64,000 nt of DNA, from NCBI GenBank assembly GCA_016787755.1, contig JAEUUA010000001.1, positions 268,584 through 332,583 on the forward strand, written 5' to 3'. The notes beneath the pieces are model-generated. The model saw only the letters and a program-made list of their open reading frames with translations. It made no database searches and was not told the origin of the DNA. Position numbers and translations under genes: made by a program. Every line of letters begins with the position of its first letter. Within the stretch, counting starts at the first letter, position 1. This DNA comes from Cyclobacteriaceae bacterium (GTDB lineage Bacteria > Bacteroidota > Bacteroidia > Cytophagales > Cyclobacteriaceae). This document shows positions 19,367 to 28,157 of this stretch, one piece after another.

Positions 19367-20104
19367 ATGAAGCAAGGTTTAAGAATTCTGCTGTTTGTAT
19401 CTGCTTATTTTTTAGGCGATGCGGCTTGTGCCCAAACGCTGGATAGCTATGAATACAATTCTGAATTTACCTGGGGAATAAACAAAAATTCCGCAGGGGG
19501 TCTGATTGGCGGCTTTACTTTTAAAAAGGCTCGTAAATTATCAGATCAAACGCTCGAAACATTCGGTCTTGAGATTATGAATGTAAAAAATCCACGAGAG
19601 ACCAGGCATAACTCGGGCTACACGGGGAATGCTTTCATTTATGGTAAAAGCAACTATCTCTTCGCATTTCGATTTCAATACGGTCGTGATTTCATATTAT
19701 TTACTAAAGCCCCTCAGCAAGGAGTAGAAATAAAGGCAGTTTTGGCTGCAGGGCCTTCTATTGGTGTGGTGGCTCCTTACTACATTGAACGTGCGGTGGA
19801 TAATAGTTTTTTTACGTCTAAGCACGAACAATATGATCCAACCAATCCCAATCATTCATTTAATAACATTTTAGGATCCGGCAATCTGTTTGAAGGTATT
19901 GGTGATTCGAACCTACAATTGGGAGCCAACGTGAAGGCAGGTTTAAATTTTGAATTAGGGTTTTTAAAAAGCCAGGTTACGGGTTTTGAAGTGGGCGTTT
20001 TAGTCGACTCATACTTCAATAAAATTATCCTAATGCCCACTGCAGAGAATAAATCAGTGTTCCCAACCGTTTTTTTCACATTATTCTACGGTAATCGTAA
20101 ATAA
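19367..20104 (+). CDS. Hypothetical exported outer-membrane-type protein
   Basis: I do not recognise the family. The frame opens at 19319, but the ATG at 19367 is preferred: AAAGGA lies just upstream and the protein then begins with a clean signal peptide ending at CAQ (245 residues). Alternating hydrophobic and polar residues and a terminal FFTLFYG strand suggest a beta-barrel. There is no obvious partner; tonB follows about 100 nt later with its own promoter-like box. Confidence 0.7.
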   Translation: MKQGLRILLFVSAYFLGDAACAQTLDSYEYNSEFTWGINKNSAGGLIGGFTFKKARKLSDQTLETFGLEIMNVKNPRETRHNSGYTGNAFIYGKSNYLFAFRFQYGRDFILFTKAPQQGVEIKAVLAAGPSIGVVAPYYIERAVDNSFFTSKHEQYDPTNPNHSFNNILGSGNLFEGIGDSNLQLGANVKAGLNFELGFLKSQVTGFEVGVLVDSYFNKIILMPTAENKSVFPTVFFTLFYGNRK

Positions 20105-20133
20105 TTCCTACAAAAAATTTTTCTGATTTTCTG

Positions 20134-20172
20134 TGACCGGATGGTCATAGGTGGATTCTATTATTATATTTG
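20134..20172 (+). promoter_or_regulatory. Candidate tonB promoter with an inverted repeat
   Basis: TATATTTG (20165-20172) fits TAnnTTTG and lies 28 bases before the tonB ATG. At the position expected for the upstream box there is no TTTG. Instead there is a perfect TGACC-GGAT-GGTCA inverted repeat (20134-20147), which could be an operator for an unknown regulator. Confidence 0.4.
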
Positions 20173-20200
20173 AAATCCCTTAACCAGTAATTTAGATACT

Positions 20201-20875
20201 ATGGAAGCTAAAAAGACAGAAAAGGCCGATTTAACTAATAAAACTGCCTTATTCTTCAGTATTGGGCTGCTTATTACCATGGGAATAACCCTTTCAGCAT
20301 TTAATTGGAAAAATTACGATGAAAGTTTATTAGACCTACAAGGCAAAAGCACCAACGTTTTTGAAGAAATGGCAGAAGTTCCACCCACAGAACAACCACC
20401 TCCACCAGCCCCTATTATTCAACAACCTCAAATTATAGAGGTACCTGATGAGGAAGAGATTAAAGAAGATCTTAACCTGAAGTTTGATGTTGAAGTTACG
20501 GAAGAAACTAAGGTTGAGGCCATTATTGTTGCACCCATTGTAGAGAAAGAAGATGTTGATCAAATCTTTAGTGTAGTTGAAGAATCCGCTGAACCTAAAG
20601 GGGGAATGCCGGCATTTTATAAGTTCGTTAGCGAAAAAATTAAGTATCCTGCCCAGGCCCGGAGAATGGGCGTGGAAGGAAGAGTGTTTGTTGAATTCGT
20701 TGTAAATCGCGATGGAACTATTGTTGATGTCAGATCAATAAAAGGAATTGGCGCAGGTTGCGATGAAGAAGCTGTTCGAATTGTTCAAAGTGCTCCAGCC
20801 TGGAAGCCTGGAAAACAAAGAGGCAAGGCTGTAAGGCAGAAAATGGTAATTCCGATTATCTTCAAATTAGGATAA
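20201..20875 (+). CDS. TonB family energy transducer
   Basis: Protein of 224 residues with the layout of TonB: cytoplasmic N-terminus, one membrane helix (about residues 16-33), a Pro-rich periplasmic linker (about 58-75), an acidic stretch, and a C-terminal TonB domain (about 140-224; KYPAQARRMGVEGRVFVEF, then GCDEEAVRIVQ). It would transmit proton-motive energy from ExbB/ExbD to outer-membrane receptors. exbB and exbD are not adjacent. A terminator follows directly. Confidence 0.9.
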   Translation: MEAKKTEKADLTNKTALFFSIGLLITMGITLSAFNWKNYDESLLDLQGKSTNVFEEMAEVPPTEQPPPPAPIIQQPQIIEVPDEEEIKEDLNLKFDVEVTEETKVEAIIVAPIVEKEDVDQIFSVVEESAEPKGGMPAFYKFVSEKIKYPAQARRMGVEGRVFVEFVVNRDGTIVDVRSIKGIGAGCDEEAVRIVQSAPAWKPGKQRGKAVRQKMVIPIIFKLG

Positions 20876-20896
20876 TCTAAAGCTTAATAAATTTTA

Positions 20897-20925
20897 AAAC
20901 CCTGATCGAAAGTCAGGGTTTTTTT
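20897..20925 (+). terminator. Rho-independent terminator of tonB
   Basis: Stem AAACCCTGA / TCAGGGTTT with a 7-base loop, followed by a run of T, 21 bases after the tonB stop. Confidence 0.9.
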
Positions 20926-20931
20926 ATGCCC

Positions 20932-22143
20932 TTACAATACTAATCCGCAGATCAACCCAATTAGAATAATAGCCCATGAAGGAATTTTGGTAAATGCTGT
21001 TAACCCAAATGTACTAATTGTATAGAGTCCATTTAATAGAACTTCCTTTGCGGATTGTTCATAAATTAAAGGTTGAAATAGCAGAATGGCTGCAGCGGCA
21101 ACAAGCCCAGCGTTGGCGGCATTTATTCCTTCCAAGGATGCACGAATTGGTCGAAATTTTTTCAAACTATCCCAAATCCGAATCAAAAAGAATATTAAAA
21201 AAGTTCCAGGAAGAAAAATGCCTGCTGCTGACATAACGGCTCCCATAATTTGTCCAAAGATGCCATAGTCTCGCATAGCTAATGTTCCGATATACGAGCT
21301 AAATGAAAATACCGGTCCAGGCAAACCCTGCACAAAGGCGTACCCTGAAAGAAATTCCTCAGAAGAAAGGTATTGCTTAGGCGCGTACTGAACAAACTCT
21401 GTGTATAACATAGGGATGAGCACTTGTCCACCACCAAAAATCAAACTGCCGTTACGATAAAAGTTCTCAAACAATCGTACAGGTAAAAAGTGAGGTATAG
21501 ATTTGGTCAATCCACCGAGTATGGCAGCAAAAATCAGTACACCAGCCCACAAGAAAAAATTAGCCCATGATACATCAATCTTTTTTTTCTCTTCGCGTGG
21601 ATGTGCTTTATAATTCAAAGCAGTTATTAAACCGGCTACAAGCAACACGATAGGGAACACAACCGGTGATTTTACAAAGTAGGTAGCTATTCCGGCAAGC
21701 ACCATCAGCACCAATGCTCTTTTTGTTTTAACCGTTTTTAAGGTAATGGAATAAGCTGCATAAGCAACAAACCCAACCGCCATTGGCTGAATGAAACGAG
21801 TGAAACCTAGTGAAATGTTTTTAGTTTCAAAGCTGCTAACCAGAATGCCCACCGAAGTCATTATTGCCATAGATGGCAGCAACCAAATAAGTAGTGTAAG
21901 ATAGGCCAATGAAGGACCACCCAGTTTATAGCCAATGGCAGATAATGTTTGGGTTGAGGTGGGGCCAGGAACAACCTGGCACAATGCGTTCAACTCAACC
22001 AGGTCTCCATCCGAAATATAATTCCGCTTCTTTACTAACGTCTTTTGAAAATGTGCGAAGTGAGCTTGCGGTCCACCAAAACAAGTAACAGACAGTAGCA
22101 ATACGTCTTTAAGAAAGATGATAAAGCGTATTTGCTGTACCAT
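20932..22143 (-). CDS. Chromate transporter family protein (ChrA-like, two-domain)
   Basis: Membrane protein of 403 residues made of two homologous halves. The signature is seen near the N-terminus: FGGPQAHFAHFQ followed by CQVVPGPTSTQ; the second half has FGGGQVLIPML and FVQGLPGPVFSF. The family effluxes chromate in resistant bacteria, but many members without a chrB partner have unknown anion substrates. It lies 9 nt downstream of the oxygenase-like gene, so the two are probably one transcript. Confidence 0.9.
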   Translation of the reverse strand: MVQQIRFIIFLKDVLLLSVTCFGGPQAHFAHFQKTLVKKRNYISDGDLVELNALCQVVPGPTSTQTLSAIGYKLGGPSLAYLTLLIWLLPSMAIMTSVGILVSSFETKNISLGFTRFIQPMAVGFVAYAAYSITLKTVKTKRALVLMVLAGIATYFVKSPVVFPIVLLVAGLITALNYKAHPREEKKKIDVSWANFFLWAGVLIFAAILGGLTKSIPHFLPVRLFENFYRNGSLIFGGGQVLIPMLYTEFVQYAPKQYLSSEEFLSGYAFVQGLPGPVFSFSSYIGTLAMRDYGIFGQIMGAVMSAAGIFLPGTFLIFFLIRIWDSLKKFRPIRASLEGINAANAGLVAAAAILLFQPLIYEQSAKEVLLNGLYTISTFGLTAFTKIPSWAIILIGLICGLVL

Positions 22144-22152
22144 GCGTTGGAT

Positions 22153-23124
22153 TTATTTTTTTAAACCAATCTCTTTCAGTCGTTGATTGAGAAATTCACC
22201 TGCCGTTATATCCTCCCATAATTTTGGATGTGTTTCATCTACACATGATGGTAGGGCGGTTAAATCCATTTCCGATCGGGGATGCATAAAGAAGGGAATG
22301 GAGTAACGTGGGTGATTCATCAAATGACGAGGAGGATTTACAACCCGATGGATAGTCGATTTTAATTTTTTGTTTGTTAATCGCTCCAGCATGTCGCCCA
22401 CATTAACCACCAATTGTTCAGGCAATGCCGTAATGGGTATCCATTTACCGTCCCTGCGAAGTACCTGCAAGCCATCGGCACTGGCTCCCATCAATAAGGT
22501 TATCAAATTTATATCTCCATGCTCCGCGGCACGCACCGCATCTTCAGGTACGGAATCTGGATTTTCAATAGGAAAGTAATGAATGGGGCGCAGGATGCTA
22601 TTGCCATGATGCACTTTCGCATCGAAGTAATTCTCAGGTAAGTTTAAATACAACGCTATGGCGCGAAGTAGTTGAACACCCGTTTTTTCCAACCTTTTAT
22701 AAACATCCAACGCAATTGCTTTGAACTCGGGTAACTCGGCTGGCCACACGTTATCAGGATATTCATTTTTGACTGGATCATTGTCCAACACTTCCTGTCC
22801 CACATGATAAAATTCTTTCAGGTCACCTGTGTTGCGGCCCTTTGCATGCTCTTTTCCTTTACCAATGTAACCCCGCTGACCCGCTAACCCGGCAATCTCA
22901 TATTTCTGCTTTACTGAATCCGGCAACGCATAAAACTTTCTTATGATTTCATACAATTTAACAGATAAATCATCGGAAAGGTAATGATTGCGAACAGCAA
23001 CAAAACCTATGTTGTTATAGGCCTCACCAAGTTTCTGAACAAATCTATTTCTTGCTGCTTGATCCCCACTCGTGAAATCATTTAAATCGAGTGAAGGAAT
23101 TGTGTCGTATAGTATCTCCGCCAT
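22153..23124 (-). CDS. 2-oxoglutarate/Fe(II) oxygenase, isopenicillin N synthase-like
   Basis: Protein of 323 residues. The N-terminal DIOX_N-like region (IPSLDLNDF, then GFVAVRNHYL) is followed by the jelly-roll core, with the iron ligands in AEHGDINLITLL (His-x-Asp) and STIHRVVNPP (distal His), and a co-substrate Arg-x-Ser in RYSIPFF. The reaction is unknown; the family includes ring-forming oxidases, ethylene-forming enzymes and many uncharacterised oxygenases. There is no biosynthetic cluster around it; it is paired with a chromate-type transporter. Confidence 0.85.
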   Translation of the reverse strand: MAEILYDTIPSLDLNDFTSGDQAARNRFVQKLGEAYNNIGFVAVRNHYLSDDLSVKLYEIIRKFYALPDSVKQKYEIAGLAGQRGYIGKGKEHAKGRNTGDLKEFYHVGQEVLDNDPVKNEYPDNVWPAELPEFKAIALDVYKRLEKTGVQLLRAIALYLNLPENYFDAKVHHGNSILRPIHYFPIENPDSVPEDAVRAAEHGDINLITLLMGASADGLQVLRRDGKWIPITALPEQLVVNVGDMLERLTNKKLKSTIHRVVNPPRHLMNHPRYSIPFFMHPRSEMDLTALPSCVDETHPKLWEDITAGEFLNQRLKEIGLKK

Positions 23125-23167
23125 CGGGTATGAGTTAGAAAGGGTTCATGCAAGCTAATTATTTTTA

Positions 23168-23179
23168 GGTAAATTTACC
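23168..23179. promoter_or_regulatory. Perfect 12-bp palindrome in a divergent promoter region
   Basis: GGTAAATTTACC lies between the divergent oxygenase and superoxide dismutase genes, 57 bases before the sod ATG. It could be an operator, but a single AT-rich palindrome can arise by chance. Confidence 0.25.
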
Positions 23180-23235
23180 CATTGTCTCCTATTCAGGCAT
23201 GATTTTCACAATTTCAAAACTAAAATTCAATCGCC

Positions 23236-23946
23236 ATGAAAACTATCAACAGAAGGAAGTTCGTTAAAGATTCATTAGCCACCGTTGCGATAGCTGCTCC
23301 TTTTATCATGCAGCCTGCGAATTTATTTGCTTCCGAATCTCCAGCTAATGCGGCATTGGATTTCTCTCAGGTAAAACTACCCTATACATATAATGCCTTA
23401 GAACCAATTATTGATGCCATGACCATGGAAATACATTATACCAAGCATCATGCTGCCTATATAAGAAATGTAAACGAAGCGATTGCCGTTGATAAAATTA
23501 CATACCCAACTGAACAAGAATTTTTTGCAAACACTTCTAAACTCACTACCAAAGCCCGAAATAATGGAGGAGGTGCCTGGAATCATAATTTCTTCTGGCA
23601 AGTGATGAAGCCCGGTGCCAGTGCTCCAACAGGAAAAGTTGCTGAGGCTATTACCGGTGCATTTGGCTCAGTCGATAAATTTAAAGAACAGTTTACTCAA
23701 GCTGCTATGGCACGTTTTGGATCGGGTTGGGCGTGGTTAGTAAAAGATGGCAGCACATTAAAGATTGGGTCAACCCCTAATCAGGACAATCCGATGATGG
23801 ATGTTAGCGACTTTAAAGGAACTCCTCTCCTTGCATTAGATGTTTGGGAACATGCTTATTACTTGAAATACCAAAACAAACGCAACGAGTATGTTGCCAA
23901 CTGGTGGAACGTTGTGAACTGGGATGAGGTAGCTAAAAGAATGTGA
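23236..23946 (+). CDS. Superoxide dismutase (Fe/Mn) with Tat-type signal
   Basis: Converts superoxide to oxygen and hydrogen peroxide. The metal-ligand pattern of Fe/Mn SOD is present: His in EIHYTKHH, His in WNHNFFWQ, and the Asp and His in ALDVWEHAYYLKY. The first 35 residues are an extension with a twin-arginine motif (NRRKFVKDS) and a hydrophobic stretch ending in LFASES. I infer export by the Tat pathway to the periplasm with the metal already bound. The total of 236 residues fits a normal SOD of about 200 residues plus this signal. Confidence 0.93.
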   Translation: MKTINRRKFVKDSLATVAIAAPFIMQPANLFASESPANAALDFSQVKLPYTYNALEPIIDAMTMEIHYTKHHAAYIRNVNEAIAVDKITYPTEQEFFANTSKLTTKARNNGGGAWNHNFFWQVMKPGASAPTGKVAEAITGAFGSVDKFKEQFTQAAMARFGSGWAWLVKDGSTLKIGSTPNQDNPMMDVSDFKGTPLLALDVWEHAYYLKYQNKRNEYVANWWNVVNWDEVAKRM

Positions 23947-24004
23947 CAATTATAAATTATTCAATTGTCAATTGCTGCAATAGAAATCAGAACTAACAAC
24001 TTAA

Positions 24005-24457
24005 ATGAAAAACATCTTCTTAGTAGGCTTTTTTTGTGCGTGTTCTTTTCTATGCAATGCGCAGGAAATTAAAATGTATAAAACTTTTGGCGGGGTTCGT
24101 TATGAGATGGACACGCTTGTACTAAGTCCCAAACAAGTTCTTGAAGTATTGAAAGATAACCCTGTTTCTTTTGAAGAATTTAAGAGAGCCAAACTAAATT
24201 ACAATGTAGCCGGGGTGTTAGGATTTGTAGGTGGAGTTTTAATCGGGTTCCCCATTGGAACTGCGATGGTAGGTGGTGATCCCGAATGGGGTTTAGCTGC
24301 GGGTGGAGTTGGATTGTTGCTTGCCTCTATTCCGTTCAATCGCGCTTATAAAGGTCGGGCGTTTGGAGCGATTGAGCTATATAATAAAAAAGAGGCTAGA
24401 GTGAACCCCGTGTTCTATTTCAATGGAACACAAGCCAGGTTAGTGGTGCGCTTTTAA
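24005..24457 (+). CDS. Hypothetical exported membrane protein
   Basis: Protein of 150 residues, not recognised. It has a signal peptide (ends near CNAQ, about residue 20) and one or two glycine-rich hydrophobic segments (about residues 70-115, GVLGFVGGVLIGFPIGTAMV). The last 18 nt overlap the convergent ribD. It may be a small envelope protein. Confidence 0.65.
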   Translation: MKNIFLVGFFCACSFLCNAQEIKMYKTFGGVRYEMDTLVLSPKQVLEVLKDNPVSFEEFKRAKLNYNVAGVLGFVGGVLIGFPIGTAMVGGDPEWGLAAGGVGLLLASIPFNRAYKGRAFGAIELYNKKEARVNPVFYFNGTQARLVVRF

Positions 24458-25486
24458 ATTTGATTCCGGTTGGTAAATTCTTAATGTATCAGAATCAATT
24501 TTTTCCACGGCTGTAATACGACCATTGATAGGAGGTGCTGTAATGCCCGAATGAAATAATCTGGAAGAAGTGAAAATCCGAGCTTCATCCCACAATCCTA
24601 ATTCAATAAATAAACTTAAGGTCAAACTACCGCCCTCTATCATTACCGATTGAATTTTTTCCGTTACCAAATGATCCAACAAAGAAATTAAAAAATCCTT
24701 TTCGTCTAGTCGAATTAATTTCAAATTAGGATGTTCTTCATGCTTGAGCACGTTATAACAAATGGTGGGCACCGATCCATCAAACAAACTTAGCTTATCA
24801 CTTAGTCTAAGAAACCGATCAATTACAATTCGTACCGGATTTCTTCCACTCCAATCACGCACCGTAAGAATCGGATTATCATGCGCAGCAGTCTTGGTTC
24901 CTACTAATACAGCATCTTCCTCACTTCGCCACTTGTGCACCAATTGTCGTGAATATTCATTGCTAATCCATTTTGATTCATAATTAGCGCGAGCAATAAA
25001 GCCATCAGTAGTTTGTGCCCATTTTAAAATAATGTGGGGTCGTTGCTGTTCGTGAAATGTGAAAAATCTTTTATTAAGATCGCGGCCTTCCTTTTTCAAT
25101 ACGCCCGTAACTACTTCAATACCCGCTTCTGTCAGTTTCTTTACTCCCGAGCCTCCTACTAAAGGATTAGAATCAACAGTCGAGATGATTACTTTTTTTA
25201 CCTGATGCTTAATTAGCAAATCTGCACAGGGTGGAGTTTTACCCGTATGAGAGCAGGGCTCAAGATTTACAAACACGGTACTCCCAATTAACAAACTTTT
25301 ATCCTTTACATTGGCTACTGCATTCACCTCTGCGTGCGCCTGACCGTACTGTTTGTGCCAACCTTCCCCAATTATAATTCCATCTTTTACGATGACACAA
25401 CCGACCAATGGATTGGGACTAACAGAGCCGAGACCAAGTTTAGCCAACTCAAAGGTGCGTTGTATCAAAAGTTCATCCGGAGTCAT
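24440..25486 (-). CDS. ribD: Bifunctional riboflavin biosynthesis protein RibD
   Basis: Catalyses deamination of the pyrimidine intermediate and reduction of its ribosyl side chain in riboflavin synthesis. The N-terminal deaminase has the zinc motif HAEVNAV and PCSHTGKTPPCADLL (about residues 47-85). The C-terminal reductase begins near residue 145 (LKWAQTTDGFIA) and includes VMIEGG. The ATG at 25486 is chosen over an upstream TTG because it gives MTPDELLIQRTFELA, the usual start of the deaminase domain. prmC is divergent, 35 nt away. Confidence 0.95.
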   Translation of the reverse strand: MTPDELLIQRTFELAKLGLGSVSPNPLVGCVIVKDGIIIGEGWHKQYGQAHAEVNAVANVKDKSLLIGSTVFVNLEPCSHTGKTPPCADLLIKHQVKKVIISTVDSNPLVGGSGVKKLTEAGIEVVTGVLKKEGRDLNKRFFTFHEQQRPHIILKWAQTTDGFIARANYESKWISNEYSRQLVHKWRSEEDAVLVGTKTAAHDNPILTVRDWSGRNPVRIVIDRFLRLSDKLSLFDGSVPTICYNVLKHEEHPNLKLIRLDEKDFLISLLDHLVTEKIQSVMIEGGSLTLSLFIELGLWDEARIFTSSRLFHSGITAPPINGRITAVEKIDSDTLRIYQPESNLKAHH

Positions 25487-25521
25487 TAGGAAATACTTAC
25501 CTTGCAAAGATCATTTTCAAG

Positions 25522-26370
25522 ATGACCAATTCCAAAGAACTTTTTAATGATCTGCTAGGTCGAATCACGTTGAATGAGGATAAAGCCGAAATTCAAAGCA
25601 TTGTATATCTCATTCTGGAAAACAAGTTCAAACTTTCAAAAACAGATATTTTGTCAGGTAAAGAAATTGACACGATCGATCAATCTCTTCTCGGCCCAAT
25701 TATATTCAGAATAAATAATCACGAGCCCATTCAATACATCCTAGGATACGCACATTTCTTTGGACGACCCTTTAGCGTTAATTCATCTGTTTTAATACCG
25801 CGACCCGAAACCGAGCTACTTGTTGATGAAATAATAAAGTTCACTCAACATATAGAAACTCCAATTCGAATACTTGACATTGGTACCGGCAGTGGCTGCA
25901 TCGCCATCTCGCTGGCATTGGAAATTCCCCACTCGCTGGTAACAGCAGTAGATATTAGCCTTGATGCGCTTACCTGTGCAAAGCAAAATGCTATTGCATT
26001 AGAAGCCACTGTTAACTTTAAAGAGTTCGATATTTTAACGCAAGGTTTAGCAGATCAATACGATCTTATTGTAAGCAATCCACCATATATTACAATCGAG
26101 GAAAAAAGAAGCATGAAACAAAATGTATTGACATTTGAACCCCATCTGGCTTTGTTCGCACCTCAACATGATCCGTTGATATTCTATCGAACAATAGCAT
26201 CCAAGTTCAAAAAAAATCTCGGCCCCCAAGGCTCACTTTGGCTTGAAATAAATGAACGCTTTGGCAATGAGGTATGTGATCTATTGAAAACTCATGGATT
26301 CAAAAACGTGCAAATCCTGAAAGACCTTGATGGCAAAGACAGAATGATTAGAGCATTGAATAATCAATGA
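25522..26370 (+). CDS. prmC: Peptide chain release factor N5-glutamine methyltransferase
   Basis: Methylates the Gln of the GGQ motif in release factors RF1 and RF2. Evidence: the N-terminal helical domain ending in NHEPIQYILGYAHFFG, the SAM motif LDIGTGSGCIAISLAL (about residues 118-133), and the catalytic SNPPYI. Length (282 residues) is normal. Its end overlaps the last gene of the convergent minus-strand operon by 7 nt. Confidence 0.95.
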   Translation: MTNSKELFNDLLGRITLNEDKAEIQSIVYLILENKFKLSKTDILSGKEIDTIDQSLLGPIIFRINNHEPIQYILGYAHFFGRPFSVNSSVLIPRPETELLVDEIIKFTQHIETPIRILDIGTGSGCIAISLALEIPHSLVTAVDISLDALTCAKQNAIALEATVNFKEFDILTQGLADQYDLIVSNPPYITIEEKRSMKQNVLTFEPHLALFAPQHDPLIFYRTIASKFKKNLGPQGSLWLEINERFGNEVCDLLKTHGFKNVQILKDLDGKDRMIRALNNQ

Positions 26371-26963
26371 TTATTCACACCTAGCTCCTCTCCCATCCAA
26401 AATGGCTTCTGTGATTTCAGTTTAATAATACCATCTTTTTCAATCATCCAACCACCCGAAACAAACTCTACAAATTCATTTCTTACTTTAAATGGAAAAA
26501 TTTGAAGTCTTGCCCCCTTGGGTAGCCACTTTTCAATATGACCCGATTTTATCCAACTCCAACGGGTGTTCTCAATAAAACAATCCACATCAAACGAAGA
26601 CAATCCTTCAATTCTCTCAAGATCAGCTTCTGTTTTTAATAAACAGTTTACCGCAGTAGCCTTACCCGATTTTAGGAATTGAAACGCAGAGTTAATAGTG
26701 TTTTCACCATTCTGAAAAGAAATAATATTAACAGGAGCTTGCTCGATTAATTTCTCCTGCCAATAGTCAGCCATGCCGTCAGGCACAAGAACCACATCTA
26801 TCTTAATTCCCCATGCCAACACTGTTTCGATTTCACTTTCTGCCACGATAACCGTGGGCATCCATTCCAATAGCTCTTGAATTTTTTCAAACGAGATAGC
26901 ATGAGCGTTTAAGATGAGCAAGGCTGGTTCTTGATCTTCGCGTACAATGTGATGACTCGACAT
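26364..26963 (-). CDS. Thiamine-pyrophosphokinase-like protein, degenerate
   Basis: Protein of 199 residues. The N-terminus (MSSHHIVREDQEPALLI) and overall layout recall thiamine pyrophosphokinase homologues of Cytophagales, from memory. The GDxDS motif that binds nucleotide and metal in true kinases is not there; at the matching place the protein reads VLVPDGMADY. I infer either a divergent member or a non-catalytic relative. It abuts the upstream ATP-grasp-like gene without any gap and is the last gene of the seven-gene operon. Confidence 0.5.
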   Translation of the reverse strand: MSSHHIVREDQEPALLILNAHAISFEKIQELLEWMPTVIVAESEIETVLAWGIKIDVVLVPDGMADYWQEKLIEQAPVNIISFQNGENTINSAFQFLKSGKATAVNCLLKTEADLERIEGLSSFDVDCFIENTRWSWIKSGHIEKWLPKGARLQIFPFKVRNEFVEFVSGGWMIEKDGIIKLKSQKPFWMGEELGVNNH

Positions 26964-28157
26964 TTATTTTTCGAAGAAGCCGACAGTGCCTCCTACCCAC
27001 GTTTTATCCTTGTTGTATTTAACTCCGATCATGTCGCCTCGGCTTAGCCGAGCGAGGTTTGTAATTAGTTTAGGTCGCTCATCGCTTTCATTCCATAAAA
27101 ATAATAACCGAATTTCTGTTTTCACTAATCCATCGGGTGCTTGCACGATAGGTTGGTAATGTACCTTTCGTTGTAGCATATAATTCTTTCGTTCTCCTTG
27201 CGGGATCATTAAAATATCTTTCTCAGAAACATTAAAAATTACGCCACTCCCTGAAAAAGAGAACAAGGGTTTAAGCACATATTGATCTAAATCTGATGGA
27301 AGTGTTGAATACTCATGTAAGAATTTGCATTCAGGTACTGCATCACATGTAAGAAAAGGCATCGTGTACTTACTAATATAGTAGAACCAATTAGGATGAC
27401 CGGCCCACTCTACATCAACCTCTTCTGTTAAATGAAAATCAGTTTTTAAATCTTGCCTGGCAAGTAACTCATCAAAAATTACCCGGTTATAAATTCGATA
27501 AATAGGGACTTCTATCCGATCCTTTTTATAGAAGAGTTTACGATTTCGAATAATCACATCACCCAAATGAACAGGCTGAATGCCCAGGTGATGTTGCGTG
27601 ACTAGAAAATCAATGGCTGTATTTTGTTTCAAAGGATCTATCTCCAATATGATTACATTCTCCGGATTGTGATTTTTTACAATTGCTTTATTGAGTTGCT
27701 TCCAATAAGATTCAGATGTCTCCCCAAAATGAAATTCCAGGTTGGGCGGAAGTTTATAGTGTTGTCGGAATTTATTTCCCAATAAATCCTGATATCCAAA
27801 CAGGGATGGAAATCCCTGCATTTCAATCAGGTGCGGCACCAACTCATTGTTCCCTTCTGTACAAACGGCAAAATCCAATGCCAAAAACATGGTATGCGCA
27901 TCCTCATTGGGAACACGCAATGCCTCAGGTAGTGCCCCTATCATTTTGTTTTTGAAATCAGGCTGCACGACAAAATCAACAATCTCATCAGCAGCCTTAA
28001 AAAGCTTTTTCTTAAACTCTTTGCCTACAAAAACAGGTGTTTCGGCAACCCGAAATGTAATCTTATAATTAAACTCTCGATCCAGATCAGCTAAAAAATC
28101 AGAATACTTATTTTCAGTAAATTGTTGGTTAAAGATTTGACGAGCCGACTCAATCAT
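26964..28157 (-). CDS. Divergent ATP-grasp-like ligase
   Basis: Protein of 397 residues, uncharacterised. ATP-grasp features lie in the C-terminal third: YVLKPLFSFSGSGVIF (phosphate-loop-like, about residue 295), MLQRKVHYQPIV, then EIRLLFLW and LITNLARLSRGDMIG, where metal and nucleotide contacts would fall. The N-terminal half has a conserved-looking HLIEMQGFPSLFGYQ. I infer a carboxylate-amine or peptide ligase. Its start overlaps the stop of the glutamine amidotransferase gene by 4 nt, so the two are translationally coupled. Confidence 0.6.
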   Translation of the reverse strand: MIESARQIFNQQFTENKYSDFLADLDREFNYKITFRVAETPVFVGKEFKKKLFKAADEIVDFVVQPDFKNKMIGALPEALRVPNEDAHTMFLALDFAVCTEGNNELVPHLIEMQGFPSLFGYQDLLGNKFRQHYKLPPNLEFHFGETSESYWKQLNKAIVKNHNPENVIILEIDPLKQNTAIDFLVTQHHLGIQPVHLGDVIIRNRKLFYKKDRIEVPIYRIYNRVIFDELLARQDLKTDFHLTEEVDVEWAGHPNWFYYISKYTMPFLTCDAVPECKFLHEYSTLPSDLDQYVLKPLFSFSGSGVIFNVSEKDILMIPQGERKNYMLQRKVHYQPIVQAPDGLVKTEIRLLFLWNESDERPKLITNLARLSRGDMIGVKYNKDKTWVGGTVGFFEK

